Below, piece after piece: positions 33,345 to 44,824 of a stretch of DNA of 64,000 bases. Under the pieces are notes generated by a model that was given only the letters and a program-made list of their open reading frames with translations, was not told where the DNA came from and made no database searches. The stretch is from positions 10,437,798-10,501,797 of the forward strand of contig OX465583.1 of assembly GCA_950022655.1 (NCBI GenBank). The letters are read 5' to 3'. Numbering within the stretch: the first letter of the stretch is position 1; each line of letters opens with the position of its first letter. The position numbers and the translations under genes are program-made. This DNA is from Alentia gelatinosa. Lineage: Eukaryota > Annelida > Polychaeta > Phyllodocida > Polynoidae.

Positions 33345-34510
33345 CACTGCACGAAAACCACCATTTTACATACATACGGACACCCCGCGTAAGGGGTCAC
33401 CCCGCGTTAACGGACACTTTTGGTCGGAACGGTTCCCTATATTAGATGTTTATTTAACCCCGTGTAAGCGGACACCCCGCATAAGCGGACACTTGGCCCA
33501 GAACGAAGGGTGTCCGCTTACGCGGGGTTCTACTGTATATATACGCCATCTAGAACACACATATCGGCTGTATCGTGCCTTGTTTACATTTGTATACGCC
33601 TCTTATCCGCGCCTGCGTTTGGGGCGTCTACGAGACGGTTTCCATATGTAGACCCGCGCGACTTGGCTGTATTTCACGCCTGGCGTATCCAAGATAAAAC
33701 TTGCTCTGTGCGATATATATACCTCAGGCGTAGATATGATACCAAAAAAAAAGGATGCACCAACACTGACCCGCCCCCCTCGACCTGCCAACACCACCCC
33801 CCACCGCCCCCCCGACACCCCAACACCCCACCACCCCACCCACAGTGAAGCCCTAGTACACGACCCCCGCCTCCCTGCAGTGTGTGTAGACGGATTAGCG
33901 GCCGCTCGGCTTGTGTAAGATGATTTCAGTCCTGAGGGTGGGCGGCTGAGCGGGTGGCTGTGAGGGTGGCGGCCGCATTCACACTACTTCTAACAAGGCA
34001 GGGGCAGAGTCGGAGTTGGAGTTGGAGTCGGGAGTCGGACTTCAGGCGCACAGAGACACTGGGGGGAGGCGATTATATAGTAAGCCTGACTTTCCACACA
34101 TGGAAATGGTGTTTTAAAGTAAGATCTATTAGAAAAACATTTAAAAAAGCAACATAATGCAAGGTTTACTATGTGTAATTAATCAATTTATACTTAATTA
34201 GGTTTTTATAAAATAAATTGGTAATATAAAATTGCAATTTTCATATAATACAGACTTGGATGGTTAATGGCAAATGAAATATGCTACCAGTAGTGTCCCC
34301 AAGTTGCAAAGATCGGAACTATTGGATGGTGGTGTATATACAACGGAATCAGGCGTATATATGACGTATATAAGACCGCACCATGGACATGTATAAACGC
34401 CACTAGATAAGGCGTCTACGAGACGGATAACAGGTCTAACTTCTAGACGCAAAATCCTACTGTTAGACGCGTTTCGCATATATATGTAAAGCGGAAGGTT
34501 TCGTGCAGTG
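33345..34510. mobile_element. TIR element D, copy 2
   Basis: 1,166 bp with TIRs CACTGCACGAAA / TTTCGTGCAGTG and ATG on both sides (33342-33344, 34511-34513). Inserted in the core of PCE P13. The interior contains CG words such as GGCGT and TAGACGC, a pogo/Tigger-like MITE (33373-33537) and a GC-rich part at 33840-34000. No transposase. Confidence 0.75.
33373..33537. mobile_element. pogo/Tigger-like MITE
   Basis: The right end, read inward, is CAGTAGAACCCCGCGTAAGC, next to TA. The interior is repeated GTCCGCTTACGCGGGGT in both orientations. Resembles short non-autonomous members of the Tc1/mariner pogo branch. Confidence 0.6.
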
Positions 34511-34770
34511 ATGGGGACTTTGTATACGATGAATAATAAAATCAAATCTAGGTAGCCGACCAACAGCCTCTGCCAAATTACACAATTTGATCTTGTACTT
34601 GTAAATTTTGAATCACTGATTTGTTGAAATGTTACATACCTATGCCAAATTAAACTTCCAATGTTGTAATGATCACTAGCTGGGGAACTGTGCAATAAAC
34701 TAAGACACTGGAGCAGATGCATACCAAACCTAATCTTACCTCCAGTCTAAATAAAAACCTTTAAAAAAAA

Positions 34771-35570
34771 CCTGCCAATCCACCAACCTGCCCACCCACC
34801 CACCTGCCAACCCACCAACCTGCCCACCCACTAACCTGCCCACCCACTAACCTGCCCACCCACCAACCTGCCCACCCACTAACCTGCCCAGTCACCAACC
34901 TGCCCACCCTTCAACCTGCCCAGTCACCAACCTGCCCACCCACCAACCTGCCCACCCACCAACCTGCCCAGTCACCAACCTGCCCACCCACCAACCTGCC
35001 CACCCGCCAGCCTGCCCACCCACCAACCTGCCCAGTCACCAACCTTCCCACCCACCAACCTGCCCACCCACCAACCTGCCCACCAACCAACCTGCCCACC
35101 CACCAACCTGCCCACCCACCAACCTGCCCAGTCACCAACCTGCCCACCCGCCAGCCTGCCCACCCACCAACCTGCCCACCCGCCAGCCTGCCCACCCACC
35201 AACCTACCCACCCGCCAGCCTGCCCACCCACCAACCTGCCCACCCACCAACCTGCCCACCAACCAACCTGCCCACCCACCAACCTGCCCACCCACCAACC
35301 TGCCCACCCACCAACCTGCCCACCCGCCAGCCTGCCCACCCACCAACCTGCCCACCCGCCAGCCTGCCCACCCACCAACCTGCCCACCCGCCAACCTGCC
35401 CACCCGCCAGCCTGCCCACCCACCAACCTGCCCACCCACCAACCTGCCCAGTCACCAACCTTCCCACCCACCAACCTGCCCACCCACCAACCTGCCCACC
35501 CACCAACCTGCCCACCCACCAACCTGCCCACCCACCAACCTGCCCAGTCACCAACCTGCCCACCCGCCAG
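34771..35570. repeat. 16-bp minisatellite array, C-rich on + strand
   Basis: About 50 units of CCTGCCCACCCACCAA, the reverse complement of the unit in the 30835-32275 array, with variants CCCAGTCACC and CCCGCCAG. Periodicity is nearly perfect over 800 bp. Confidence 0.95.
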
Positions 35571-35574
35571 AAGA

Positions 35575-36057
35575 TAGGAAAATGAGTGTGATAACGGCGC
35601 TTTTATCCATCATCAATGTAAAAGTGAAATTCTTTGGTGCATCTTTTGATAGTCTTTCATTCAAACATGGGGTTTGGCATAGCTCTGAGGAATTTTAACT
35701 TCCGAAAATCGACAAAAACTGTGATTTTCTGTTTTTCATTATTTTCACTTTTTTTCTGGGAGACACAATATTGACCCAATTGTATTTATAAACGTGTCTA
35801 AAGCATATATGTCATGAGAAGTGAAAAAAATATTGAAATGGTCAAAACTATCCAGGACCTTTGAATTTTCCAATAGAGAGCCCCATAGAGCATGTTTTCC
35901 GACACCCAAATATTGAGAGGATAATACTAATGAAATATAAAATGAGAAATGAATTTTCCTTTATTTTGAAATGTTCACCAAATCCTGACTGCGGTAACTG
36001 AAAGCTTCAACACAATCGAATTATCCATTCTGATAATAAAACATTGTGATTCCCTGA

Positions 36058-36060
<3 letters not shown>
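35575..36060. other. intergenic, no gene seen
   Basis: AT-rich; nothing recognised. Confidence 0.4.
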
Positions 36061-36065
<5 letters not shown>

Positions 36066-36154
<89 letters not shown>

Positions 36155-36175
36155 GTATATATATATATCCCTGTA
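36066..36175. repeat. (AT)n microsatellite
   Basis: Alternating AT with two CCCTG interruptions at the right end. Confidence 0.95.
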
Positions 36176-36433
36176 TATGTTAAATATCCAATGGAATACC
36201 ATTCTAAAACTATTGTCACCCTCAATGATACCTTTAAGCTCTCATGAGAAACGCCGGCAGTAAACTTATTCTTTACAACCAGGAAGTTTCTTATTCAGTT
36301 TCGTACCTTCTGGTGATACGTTTATGTTTGCTTAAGTCTAGGCCACGCAAATAATTCTATTTACATGGTGTCTGATGTAACTACGGAGAATTGTAAAAAG
36401 TGTCCCCGAATATTCAACGACTGTTTCTGTCTA

Positions 36434-36668
36434 TTATCCTACCCCTAATAAAAAAACGCCAAAGGTTTAACATGGGATTTGTTTATGTCACGTGTAGTGA
36501 CATAAAGTGTTGTTTATGCCACTATTTTCTGATACTGAAAAAATATGGAAGCGGGGTAGGATAAAATCTAGACGCCACTCGTTTGAGTTTGAGCTTATTT
36601 ATGCCACTCATTTTGTTGGCTCCGTAATGTGTGGCATAAATAAACTCAGACTCAAACTCGTGATGTCT
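36434..36668 (+). repeat. PCE copy P14
   Basis: The core 36434-36566 is bounded by TTATCCTACCCC and GGGGTAGGATAAA. The palindrome 36570-36668 has CTCG in both arms on the + strand (CACTCGTTTGAG and CTCAAACTCGTG). Confidence 0.85.
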
Positions 36669-36698
36669 CTTGATATTATATATCTGTTTAGTAACCAA

Positions 36699-36960
36699 CT
36701 AATACATAGTGTCCATAGAGAACACACAGGGAGTGTGTATGGACATACCTAGGGCATACAGATATATCCACCTAATACAAAGTGTCCATAGAAAACACAC
36801 CGGGAGTGTGTATTATCATACCCGGAGCATACAGATATCATCTAATACAGGGTGTCCATGGAAAACACATGGGCAGCGTGTATCACCATTCCCAGAGCAT
36901 ACAGATATATCCACCTAATACATAGTGTCCATGGAAAACACATGGGCAGATGGACAATTC
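36699..36960. repeat. minisatellite, about 72-bp unit
   Basis: Units starting CTAATACATAGTGTCC at 36699, 36772, 36842 and 36915, the last one partial. Confidence 0.9.
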
Positions 36961-38639
36961 AAATTTTCAATGCTGAATAATAGATACAATATATACTGGT
37001 TTCAGATAAAAGAGGTCGTAATCTCCTGGCACCAGACTCTATGTAATATCCTCACATTTGCTTGGATATTACTGCGTGTAAACTAATAGGAGATTGCGTC
37101 CATTCATACACAGAACCAGTCATTGCTGTGTATTTAATCCTATAGAATACCATCCCAGTACTATTATATCTACAGATTGTTGGGGGAGTTTGTTGTTTTT
37201 ATTTCAGGAAATAAATAGACGTAGTACATTCACCAATTATTTACCTACCACATATAAAATGTGTAAATTCTGGTAGAATCCGCTTGGAGTGTCTCCTGCA
37301 CATAGGGACACAGTGAACCAGACCTAGGCCAGGAGACTGAAGGGCCATGAGAGTGAGAATTCCGTGGAGAGCAAACTTAAACTTGCTATTCCTTTTTGTA
37401 GCTCTTCAGTCAACCGCATGATGTCTACATAAGGAGAAAAACTGTTTGTGACTGTCTATTAACTTTTATTCACTGATCCCAGTCATACGCACCTCTTATG
37501 AACAGCTACCTGTTTTATCAAATTAAATAAAAAAATTACGTAGCAATCCTGTCTTTTTTTATAATTATGTAGGTGTTCTTACTAGAACCGGTCAAACAAG
37601 AAGTGCATTCCAACAACAGGGAAGTTTAATGTTATTTGCCTGTCCTGTTAGCAAATAAAGGCTAGGACGGATTTACTGAAGTCTTTGATCACAAACATTT
37701 ATTTGGAGGATATACGTAGGATAACCTAGTTTAGCCTTTCTCCACCCCCCCGACAGAGGATGCTCAGAGAGGGCTGGGACTCAGAAACTTAGTCCAGTCT
37801 AGAAATAACATGTCAATATTCCCAGCAGTTGTAGATCGTGATATACCTGAATCTTTCCAAAAAAAGTGAATTCTCAAACTCCAAAAAGAAGAGAACCTCA
37901 CTCCATGTCAACCCACCCCCAACGGGGAGGAGGGTTATGAGGGAAGATCTTTTTTTCAAATCATGTACCTGAATTGAGATTGACACAGGGTGTTTCCTAA
38001 CAGGTCCTGGCCCCCAGACAGTTCAGCTGGGAGCTGTTTCAAAACCATAGACTTCACTCGACTTTTGAAACAGCTCCCTGGCAGGTGAGCATGGATTAGA
38101 GAAACATAGGGCATCTTACTTGTCTGAATAGTATAATGGTTCTCACAAAGCAGTTGACCACTGGCGAATTATAAACATCGATTTATTGTTAAAATGTACA
38201 TATGGGATTTTTCAAAGCATGTTTTTCTTTCCTTAAATATGTTATAGGATCTGACGAAATATGTGCAAAGTGCCGCTGAGACCAACAACAAACAGAATAT
38301 CAGCTATTGAAATGGGTTCCATCCAAACTAGGAAAAAAACTCCCTTAAAATTAGATTCCCGAAATTAATAATACCAAGCTCCATTTCATTCCCAAACTTG
38401 AATAATTCATATACTAAACTAATAGAAATATTAACATAATTACTAAATATTAATCGAGTTCATAATTAATGGTATGGGAATACAGCCTAAAGTCTCTTCT
38501 TTTTTTCAGTATCATTCAAATTATCTAATTATTTTTCTAAGTCTAAAAAAAAAAAAAAAAAAAAAAGAATTTTTGTTCGCTCGCAAAAACGGGTGGAGAA
38601 AACATTTTTTTATATAACTATTTTTCTAAGTTATTTAAA
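36961..38639. other. intergenic, includes inverted repeat Q copy
   Basis: Repeat Q copy 2 lies at 37262-37375 on the minus strand. Otherwise no gene or element recognised. Confidence 0.4.
37262..37375 (-). repeat. dispersed repeat Q, copy 2
   Basis: Inverted match to 30618-30745 and 43885-44015 around GGTCTGGTTCAC. Confidence 0.5.
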
Positions 38640-38791
38640 TTTGCAGAGGCCAATAAGAAGAGGGCTTAGTGCTGAGAATGACACATATAATCTCGAACCT
38701 ATATCGTCAAAGTGCTGAGCACCTATATCCGGAAATGGTGATTTGTGAACGGGTATCTACAGTTTCAGCTGGTTCTCTTTGGCTCCCTATT
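38640..38791. mobile_element. MITE N, copy 3 (left end missing)
   Basis: The right half of family N, ending in TTTGGCTCCCTAT. The left TIR is absent. Confidence 0.65.
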
Positions 38792-38813
38792 TAGAATGTT
38801 GTGCGAAAAGTTA

Positions 38814-39096
38814 GGCCCGGCGTCCACCTACTACGATATGGCACCGATATGCCCTACGATGCACCTCCCGATACAAAAGTCAAAATCGCGTCGGAAGGTT
38901 ACCTAATATCGGGGCAGTTGACCACGTTTCTATGATTAGACACTAATAAACCCCTCATTCAATGTGTGGTGGATTGGCATGTGTAGACATATGTCTACGA
39001 TTTTGCACCTTCCCGATATGGCACCGATTTTGACATTTTGTATCGGTGCCATATCGGGAGGTCTACGATTCTATCGTAGTAGGTGGATGCCAGGCC
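38814..39096. mobile_element. PIF/Harbinger-like MITE A, copy 1
   Basis: 283 bp with TIRs GGCCCGGCGTCCACCTACTA / TAGTAGGTGGATGCCAGGCC and TTA at 38811-38813 and 39097-39099. The interior is made of CCGATATGG, CTACGAT and TATCGGTGCC words and shared ACGTTTCTGCGATTAGACA-type sequence. Inserted in a LINE relic. Confidence 0.85.
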
Positions 39097-39936
39097 TTAG
39101 TTCGAAACTCTTCAAATCTGCCAAACTACGAAAACATCTAACCTTCCAGGCAGCCATACTAGTTTACAATTCCAGCATACTACCGGTGATGGAATACTGT
39201 GGTTATCTGTATGATAGGTTTCGTAAAAGTGATCTCGATGTGATCGAAAAAGTACATAAGGCCACTCAAAAAAACAACTTGTTTCTCATCACCAAGCCAT
39301 GAAAAATATGATGAGGGCGCTTTTTTTTTGTTTTGTTTTGTTGTTGTTGTTGGATCAAAGATGGTTTAAAAGTGTCATAAAATGGGCTTTAGAATACAGT
39401 AAAACCCTGCGTAAGCGGTCAGCCTCCATTCCGGGCCAAAGTGTCCGCTTATGCGGGGTGTCTGCGTATGCTGGATTTTCAGATCTATACTGTTTATACA
39501 TTGGAAGCATCCCTGGCACCAGGAGCTTTAATTTGATACTAAATACACATACTTTTCATAATTTCTATCAAGGTTCATCTTATTTTAACCCCCCCCCAAA
39601 AAAAAATCTTCTAAAATCGTTTTTGCAGATGCGCGCGGTGATGAGAAACAAGTTTTTTTTAGTAGCCTAATAGGGGTATGAGGCTCGCTCTCCAACTACC
39701 CGTCCGTAGTTCATTGATATCCAGCCTGTCTGAAAAAAATGGATATAGATCTATAGATCCCTTGTGCAAAAGAAGACATAAGAAATTAGCCTCGATTATG
39801 TATAAAAACAGAAAGAAAATAAAATGGATAGAGCAGAAGAACCGGTATACCTGACAGGCGGAAAAAAATAAATTTTAAGATTCCCCAAACCAAGAGCAAT
39901 CACATACAACGAAGTCCCTATACGGCATATAGCCTA
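39097..39936 (+). pseudogene. LINE ORF2 C-terminal relic, split by MITE B
   Basis: The frame after MITE A reads LRKHLTFQAAILVYNSSILP and VMEYCGYLYDRF, then DVIEKVH up to 39259. That is the post-RT region of CR1/L2-like LINEs (the VMEYCD-like block). MITE B copy 1 occupies 39260-39667. After it the same frame resumes, counting one target copy, with LALQLPVRSSL and a stop at 39852. A further block in another frame (FKIPQTKSNHIQRSPY) ends near 39936. Decayed and non-functional. Confidence 0.7.
39260..39667. mobile_element. PIF/Harbinger-like MITE B, copy 1
   Basis: TIRs GGCCACTCAAAAAAA... and its inverted, slightly decayed match ending GTAGCC, with TAA at 39257-39259 and 39668-39670. The interior includes TACAGTAAAACCCTGCGTAA, a pogo-like terminus. 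Inserted in a LINE frame. Confidence 0.8.
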
Positions 39937-40216
39937 TGATCCATGGGCGCCGCCATGACGCCCCCCGAGTAGGTGTTCTTCACTAATGGAGGTGAAAAAG
40001 AAGTGAGTGATAATTGGGAAATGTCACAACTTTAGCCTTGCTCACATATTTATATAGAGAGTTACATATGGAAAATATCATGTCTTAGGTTTATTCATTA
40101 TGTCATCCTTCTTTGGGATGGGTGTAGAGAGTCAAGAGAACCATAGTAAAATATTGAAAGGCATTTGAATTTTGTAAGAACAAAGAGCCAGAATACAGGT
40201 TTGTCCCCTGACCACC

Positions 40217-40575
40217 TGGTGACTGCTTCGTGAACTAACAATGGCTCTGTCCCCTATATAACGGGGGCAAACATCTGGAATTCCCTATCAATGCATTGTC
40301 AGCAAAGTGAAAACTTGGTTACCTTTAAGAAAAATCTGTCGTGAATGCCTAATAAGACGTACAAGTAGTGTAATTAAATGCCTTAATCCATCTTATCATC
40401 ACCAAATACATTTGTCCTTGCTACTGTGCTTACCCTGTTACATGCTTATATAAATCTCTCTAATGTATTGACTGCATTATGTCGAACACCGTCGTTTGTA
40501 TGTACACCTATGGATTGTATCAGAATAACTCGTCGAAACGAGAGATACAATAAAAGTGATTAAAAAAAAAAGTCT
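40217..40575 (+). pseudogene. LINE 3' end: ORF2 tail, 3' UTR and poly(A)
   Basis: A frame with GANIWNSLSMHCQQSENL and FKKNLS ends in a stop near 40343, the standard C-terminus of CR1/L2-like ORF2. About 220 bp of 3' UTR follow, including CTCGTCGAAACGAG-type hairpin sequence and AATAAAAG, then a poly(A) run near 40562-40571. Confidence 0.7.
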
Positions 40576-40692
40576 GGTCGATAGTAGTGGGAACGTTCGC
40601 CACAGTGCCCCGTTGCTATAGCGATATTTGCATTTTGTATCGATGCCATAGATCGGGAGGTCTAAATTTCTATCGTAGTTGGTGGACGCCAA
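40576..40692. mobile_element. MITE A, partial copy
   Basis: Only the right-hand part (TTTGTATCGATGCCATA to GTAGTTGGTGGACGCCAAGC) is recognisable. Confidence 0.55.
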
Positions 40693-41094
40693 GCTTTACA
40701 ATACCATCTGCAAAGACTCAGGTACAGGCAATCACCTATGCAGTGACTGTTGAAATCATTATTCAAATCGTAGTGAAGGATAACGATTTGTGATTCACTT
40801 CCATAATTTCATTATTACGGTAATGATCACAAATGATTACATATAGATTGTACAAGAGCTATAAAAGTTGAGGTTGATAAAGTTGCTAAAATGGACTAAT
40901 AACAAGCCCTAAAAGCAGTCCATGTTTCTAATATATTGGGATGTTCTACATATCGGAATATCCGAATTATTTATGGTGTTTAAACCAAGAAAGATTAAGA
41001 ACGTCCAGATAAAGTCAGAAATGCAAGTTTTTTTTCAGTTAGTAGAGATCTAAACAGAATATAATGTTCACATGGACCACAGGGGATAAACACA
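40693..41094. other. intergenic, no gene seen
   Basis: AT-rich; nothing recognised. Confidence 0.4.
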
Positions 41095-41402
41095 TTTATC
41101 CTACCCCTGATAAAAAACTCCATAGGCTTAACATTGGGACACTGTATTCGGTCTGGAGTTCAGAAAAATGAAAAATATCGCCCTAGTGGGATACACTTGA
41201 CAAATGACGTCATTTGTTAATGTAGAAGTAATTTAGACGGGCGGGGTAGGATAATTCTAAACCAAACTCGAGTTAGTCATGTTATTGTTCATCGCACTCC
41301 GGCAAGATCGCATATTACTGCTCTCGGCTTCGCCTCGCGCAGTAATATGCGATCTTGCCGTTGTGCGATAAATAACAACAAGACCAACCCTTGTTTGGTT
41401 TC
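41095..41402 (+). repeat. PCE copy P15
   Basis: The core 41095-41254 is bounded by TTTATCCTACCCC and GGGGTAGGATAA and contains CCATAGGCTTAACATTGGG. The palindrome 41259-41402 has apical CTCTCGGCTTCGCCTCGCG, with CTCG on both sides of the loop. The mid-stem mismatch is a variant. Confidence 0.85.
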
Positions 41403-41751
41403 TCCATAGTACTGGATTTGGATAATCAAAGATAATAAAGTTAGCTGTTCTCTTTATAATTACAAATATTTTAAAAAATCATTTAGTGTTAATTTATGTG
41501 GTCTTATATTATGGTAACATGCTATTAATAACCTACACATATTGAGATCCACGCCTTGCCTTTGCTTATCAAAGATATCTTGCCGCGATCTCTTATCTTT
41601 GCCCTATCTATCACAGGGAGCATTCATTTGGGCAAAGGTTTATTTGAAATATCACAATATATAAATGTCCAAATGAATAGAGAATAACTCAGTGACAGCA
41701 TGTGAAGAGCTAGCCATGGTGCTTCTCAGGGCTGAGATCGTTTAGATTTAT

Positions 41752-42098
41752 TACCCACCTAACATAGAGTCTCCATACTAAGCCTATGGAGCCTCCAGAT
41801 CGCTACTGAGTAGAATACGAAAAGCCGTATTCTCCTAGGAGAATACGGCCACCTAACGGGCATTATATGAACTATATTATATAAACAATTCATGGCGCCT
41901 GCTTCGAATTTCTAATTATTTATCTTTTTTTTTTTTTACTAATAATTAGTCGAAGAGTGAGTAATTAATACAAAATAACCATTATTTGGAACTGTGTGGC
42001 CGTATTTTCCTTGTAGTTGACTCTATGCAATACTCCTCGCTATCACTCGGAGTATTACTACGCGTCAACTACCCGGAGAATACGGTCACGCAGATCCA
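41752..42098 (+). repeat. PCE copy P16
   Basis: The core part has ACTAAGCCTATGGAG near 41774-41790 and a small hairpin GCCGTATTCTCCTAGGAGAATACGGC-type near 41829-41853. The main palindrome 41990-42098 has arms GTGGCCGTATTTTCC and relatives, with CTCG on both sides near the apex. Confidence 0.65.
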
Positions 42099-42114
42099 AA
42101 ACATGGTAATATTG

Positions 42115-42449
42115 TTTACTATATACCCATGTCGTATTTACTGTAAATACGCACCATTTCGGCATATAACGTAAAAATACTGTACGGACCGGCGGTCCGT
42201 ACACTAAGATATAGACCACCTTGCCATGCACGTTTATTAAAAAATTGGTTAAGCCAAATGAAATTGATTTTTTTAAAAATTTCGGGTATATAGTAAATAT
42301 ATAACGTCCAACCATGCTTGTACAATTCCCAGAACGAGATGATAATTTACGGTTTGTACGGAACTCGGCATAGATGCCTCGGTCCGTACAAACCGTAAAT
42401 TACCATCTCGTTCTGGGAATTGCACAGCATGGTTAAGACGTTCTATATA
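42115..42449 (+). repeat. PCE copy P17 (ACTATATACC subfamily)
   Basis: The core 42115-42298 is bounded by TTTACTATATACCC and GGGTATATAGTAAA. The palindrome 42300-42449 is nearly identical in design to P5. Its mid-stem is fully paired, but the apex has ACTCGGCATAGATGCCTCGG, with CTCG on both sides. Confidence 0.85.
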
Positions 42450-42829
42450 AGTATATATCAGTACTCATATTTTGCCTTATCTTTGAGGACTTGCTGACAA
42501 TAATCTAGCCGGTGAGATGCCCTGATAATGAATCCTCCCTATGGAGACTCAGTATCCGACTGGCCAGAGACCTACTAACTAGTCTATAACTCGGGACCCA
42601 CCTGTTACCCACATATGAACGGCCGACTACTATTTATTAAACCCCCTCCATTATGGTGAGCAGCTGAAAACGTACACATGCACCTGGACTCTTCATCTGT
42701 CTGCGATGTAAAGCCACCATGGTAGTAACCATGAACAGGTAAGACGAATTGTGTTTCAACGGGATGGTGACCTTCTTGCACTTACACGCCGGAAGTGAGT
42801 TTTCCGATTCGCAGGCCAGGAAAGACAAT
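42450..42829. other. intergenic, no gene seen
   Basis: No recognisable gene or element. Confidence 0.4.
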
Positions 42830-43203
42830 GGGATATTGACCACACACAGAGCTGTCATCTTGGATAGTCACTATTGTAAAGGAGCAAAATCATGGAATTA
42901 GCTTTCGTTGGAGGTTCAGAATAGTGCAACTAAAGGCATTTGAGGGATTACCTAGATGCCATGGGTCAGATGTGCTGGATGTGTTTAATGTTAATGTATC
43001 ACTCTGCTGTTTCTCTAGATGCCATGGGTTAGGTGTGCTGGATATGTTAATTGTTATTGTATCACCTTAAAAAAAGAAGTTTTTTGTATCTCTCAGTGTT
43101 TAGTTTTTCAGATACATACATATATTGTATGTCTTATTTCAGATACATACATATATTGTATATCTGATTTCAGATACATACATATATATATTGTATATCT
43201 GAT

Positions 43204-43271
<68 letters not shown>

Positions 43272-43474
43272 ATATCTGATTGTTTCTCTAGATGCCATGG
43301 GTTTGGGTGTGCTGGATGAGCCTATTATTAGTATATCACACAGGCAGAGCTGTCATCTTGGATATTCACTTTTGTAGAGGAGCAAAATCATGGAATTCGC
43401 TTTCGGTGGAAGTTCAGAATAGTGCAAGTAAAGAGCATCTGAAGAATTACCAAGATGCCATGGATGAAGTATAA
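42830..43474 (+). pseudogene. LINE ORF2 tails, two tandem partial copies
   Basis: A frame near 43360-43474 reads RGAKSWNSLSVEVQNSASKE and LKNYQDAM, the W-N-S-L motif of a LINE ORF2 C-terminus. The same block occurs, decayed with stops, at 42840-42930. Between and after them lie copies of a non-coding unit with GATGCCATGGGTTAGGTGTG, so LINE tail and 3' UTR appear duplicated. Confidence 0.6.
43205..43270. repeat. (AT)n microsatellite
   Basis: Alternating AT following short CATACATATATTGTATATC repeats at 43100-43200. Confidence 0.95.
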
Positions 43475-43884
43475 TTCACACGGTGTGATTCATGAACCTC
43501 ACAGGGTTACAATCACAGGGGGAAAGACATGTCTCAGGGAAATGGAGGAGATTGTGTTGGAGTACAGAATCTCTGCAGGATTGCTCTCAGACAAACACCC
43601 TGTGAGGTATGTGAATCCCTCGTGTGGATCCCGCTTTAGGTGTGCTGGATAAGTTTATTGTTATTGTATCACTCTGCTGTTTCTCTAGACGCAATGTGTG
43701 TTGGATGGGTTTATTAATATTGTACCAGGGAAAGTTGAGATCTCATTGGTTTCTCACGAAAAAGTAGATAAGAAAACTACACTACTAAACATCGATTTCG
43801 GCATGGCTCGAAATAAATCATAAGAGAAAAGGTACTTCTGCCAATAGATCTACAAAAAAGAAGAACAGATTCTAGTATTTTCCT

Positions 43885-44015
43885 CCATGAGATTCTCATT
43901 CTCGTGGCCCCTCACTCTCCAAGCCTAAGTCTGGTTCACTCTGTCCTTATATGCGGGGAGAAGTCCAAGCGGATACTACCAGAATCGTAGTTTTTTTTAG
44001 ATATAGTAGGTAATC
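43885..44015 (+). repeat. dispersed repeat Q, copy 3
   Basis: Matches 30618-30745 around GAGATTCTCATTCTCGTGGC and GTCTGGTTCAC. Confidence 0.5.
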
Positions 44016-44128
44016 ACTCGGTTGTTTTTCTAGATGCCATGGGATAGGTGTGCAGTTTGAGTTTATTGTTATTGTATCACTTGAATGTTTCTCTCATTTT
44101 CATCTGATGACATTTTTTTATTATTCTT

Positions 44129-44400
44129 TATTTCATCCCTGGTATTTTCCTCCATAGACTTAACACTCGTATCCAACAACCATGGAGTATTTAGAAAAAA
44201 TACTCAATAAGGGACTATGTAACAAATGTTTGCCCATTAGCCAATGTGAAGGGTGAGATAAATTCAAAGATCTACTAAAGCTTCCGGTCAGAGCTCGATC
44301 CCATCTCGTTTGAATCGCTGGATAATTCACGTGGCTTCGCCTTGTGAATTACTACGCGATTCACACTCGATGGGATACGAGCTCTGACCATAAACTTTCT
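44129..44400 (+). repeat. PCE copy P18
   Basis: The core 44129-44263 starts TTTCATCCCTGG, contains CCATAGACTTAACACTCG and ends GGGTGAGATAAA. The palindrome 44276-44400 has CTCG in both arms (CATCTCGTTTGAA and CACACTCGATGGG) and apical GTGGCTTCGCCTTG. Confidence 0.85.
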
Positions 44401-44819
44401 AAAGGTTTTCTCTATATTCTTCCCCTGTTCCTTCTCATTATTGTATATTTCCTTTTTTCCCCGGGAGCTCTTGAATTTAACAATTTAAGAGTATAATTTT
44501 TGCGGGGTGTGTATCAAGTATGCTTAAAAATATCACCTTTGGTGCACCAGCATACATTTTCTCAGTAGGCTACAAATGAATGTGTTCCTTTGCAACTTTT
44601 GAACTAATAATGATAGAAACGAAATTCTGAAAAGTGTCTGGTCCTCGACCTTCGTGAGAATCCTCGGAAATCCGTGAGAATATCAGAAATCATTGTGTCC
44701 TGCGGGATATTCATGAGATTGAGTGCCGTTTTAGATACTTACCAATACGGCAGTTTCATATAAATGGAAAGGTCTGACTCGTTAACTTTTAGACGCATAA
44801 AACAACAGATTATGAAAAT
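44401..44819. other. intergenic, no gene seen
   Basis: No recognisable gene or element. Confidence 0.4.
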
Positions 44820-44824
44820 AAGTC

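Larger units (their letters stand above)
32968..34540 (-). repeat. PCE copy P13, reverse, core split by element D copy 2
   Basis: Palindrome 32976-33115, the same subfamily as P8, with CGAG in both arms on the + strand. The core runs 33118-33344 and resumes 34511-34540, where GATGAATAATAA provides the closing inverted motif. P8 shows the uninterrupted arrangement. Confidence 0.8.
42950..44090. repeat. interspersed ~60-bp unit derived from a LINE 3' region
   Basis: GTTTCTCTAGATGCCATGGG followed by GTGTGCTGGAT and TTATTGTTATTGTATCAC recurs near 42954, 43013, 43282, 43625, 43685 and 44028, with unrelated sequence between some copies. Confidence 0.6.

Noticed and set aside
34911..35563. Gly/Trp/Val-rich ORFs up to 206 codons on the minus strand
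   Set aside because: Same 16-bp minisatellite; open in all three minus frames.
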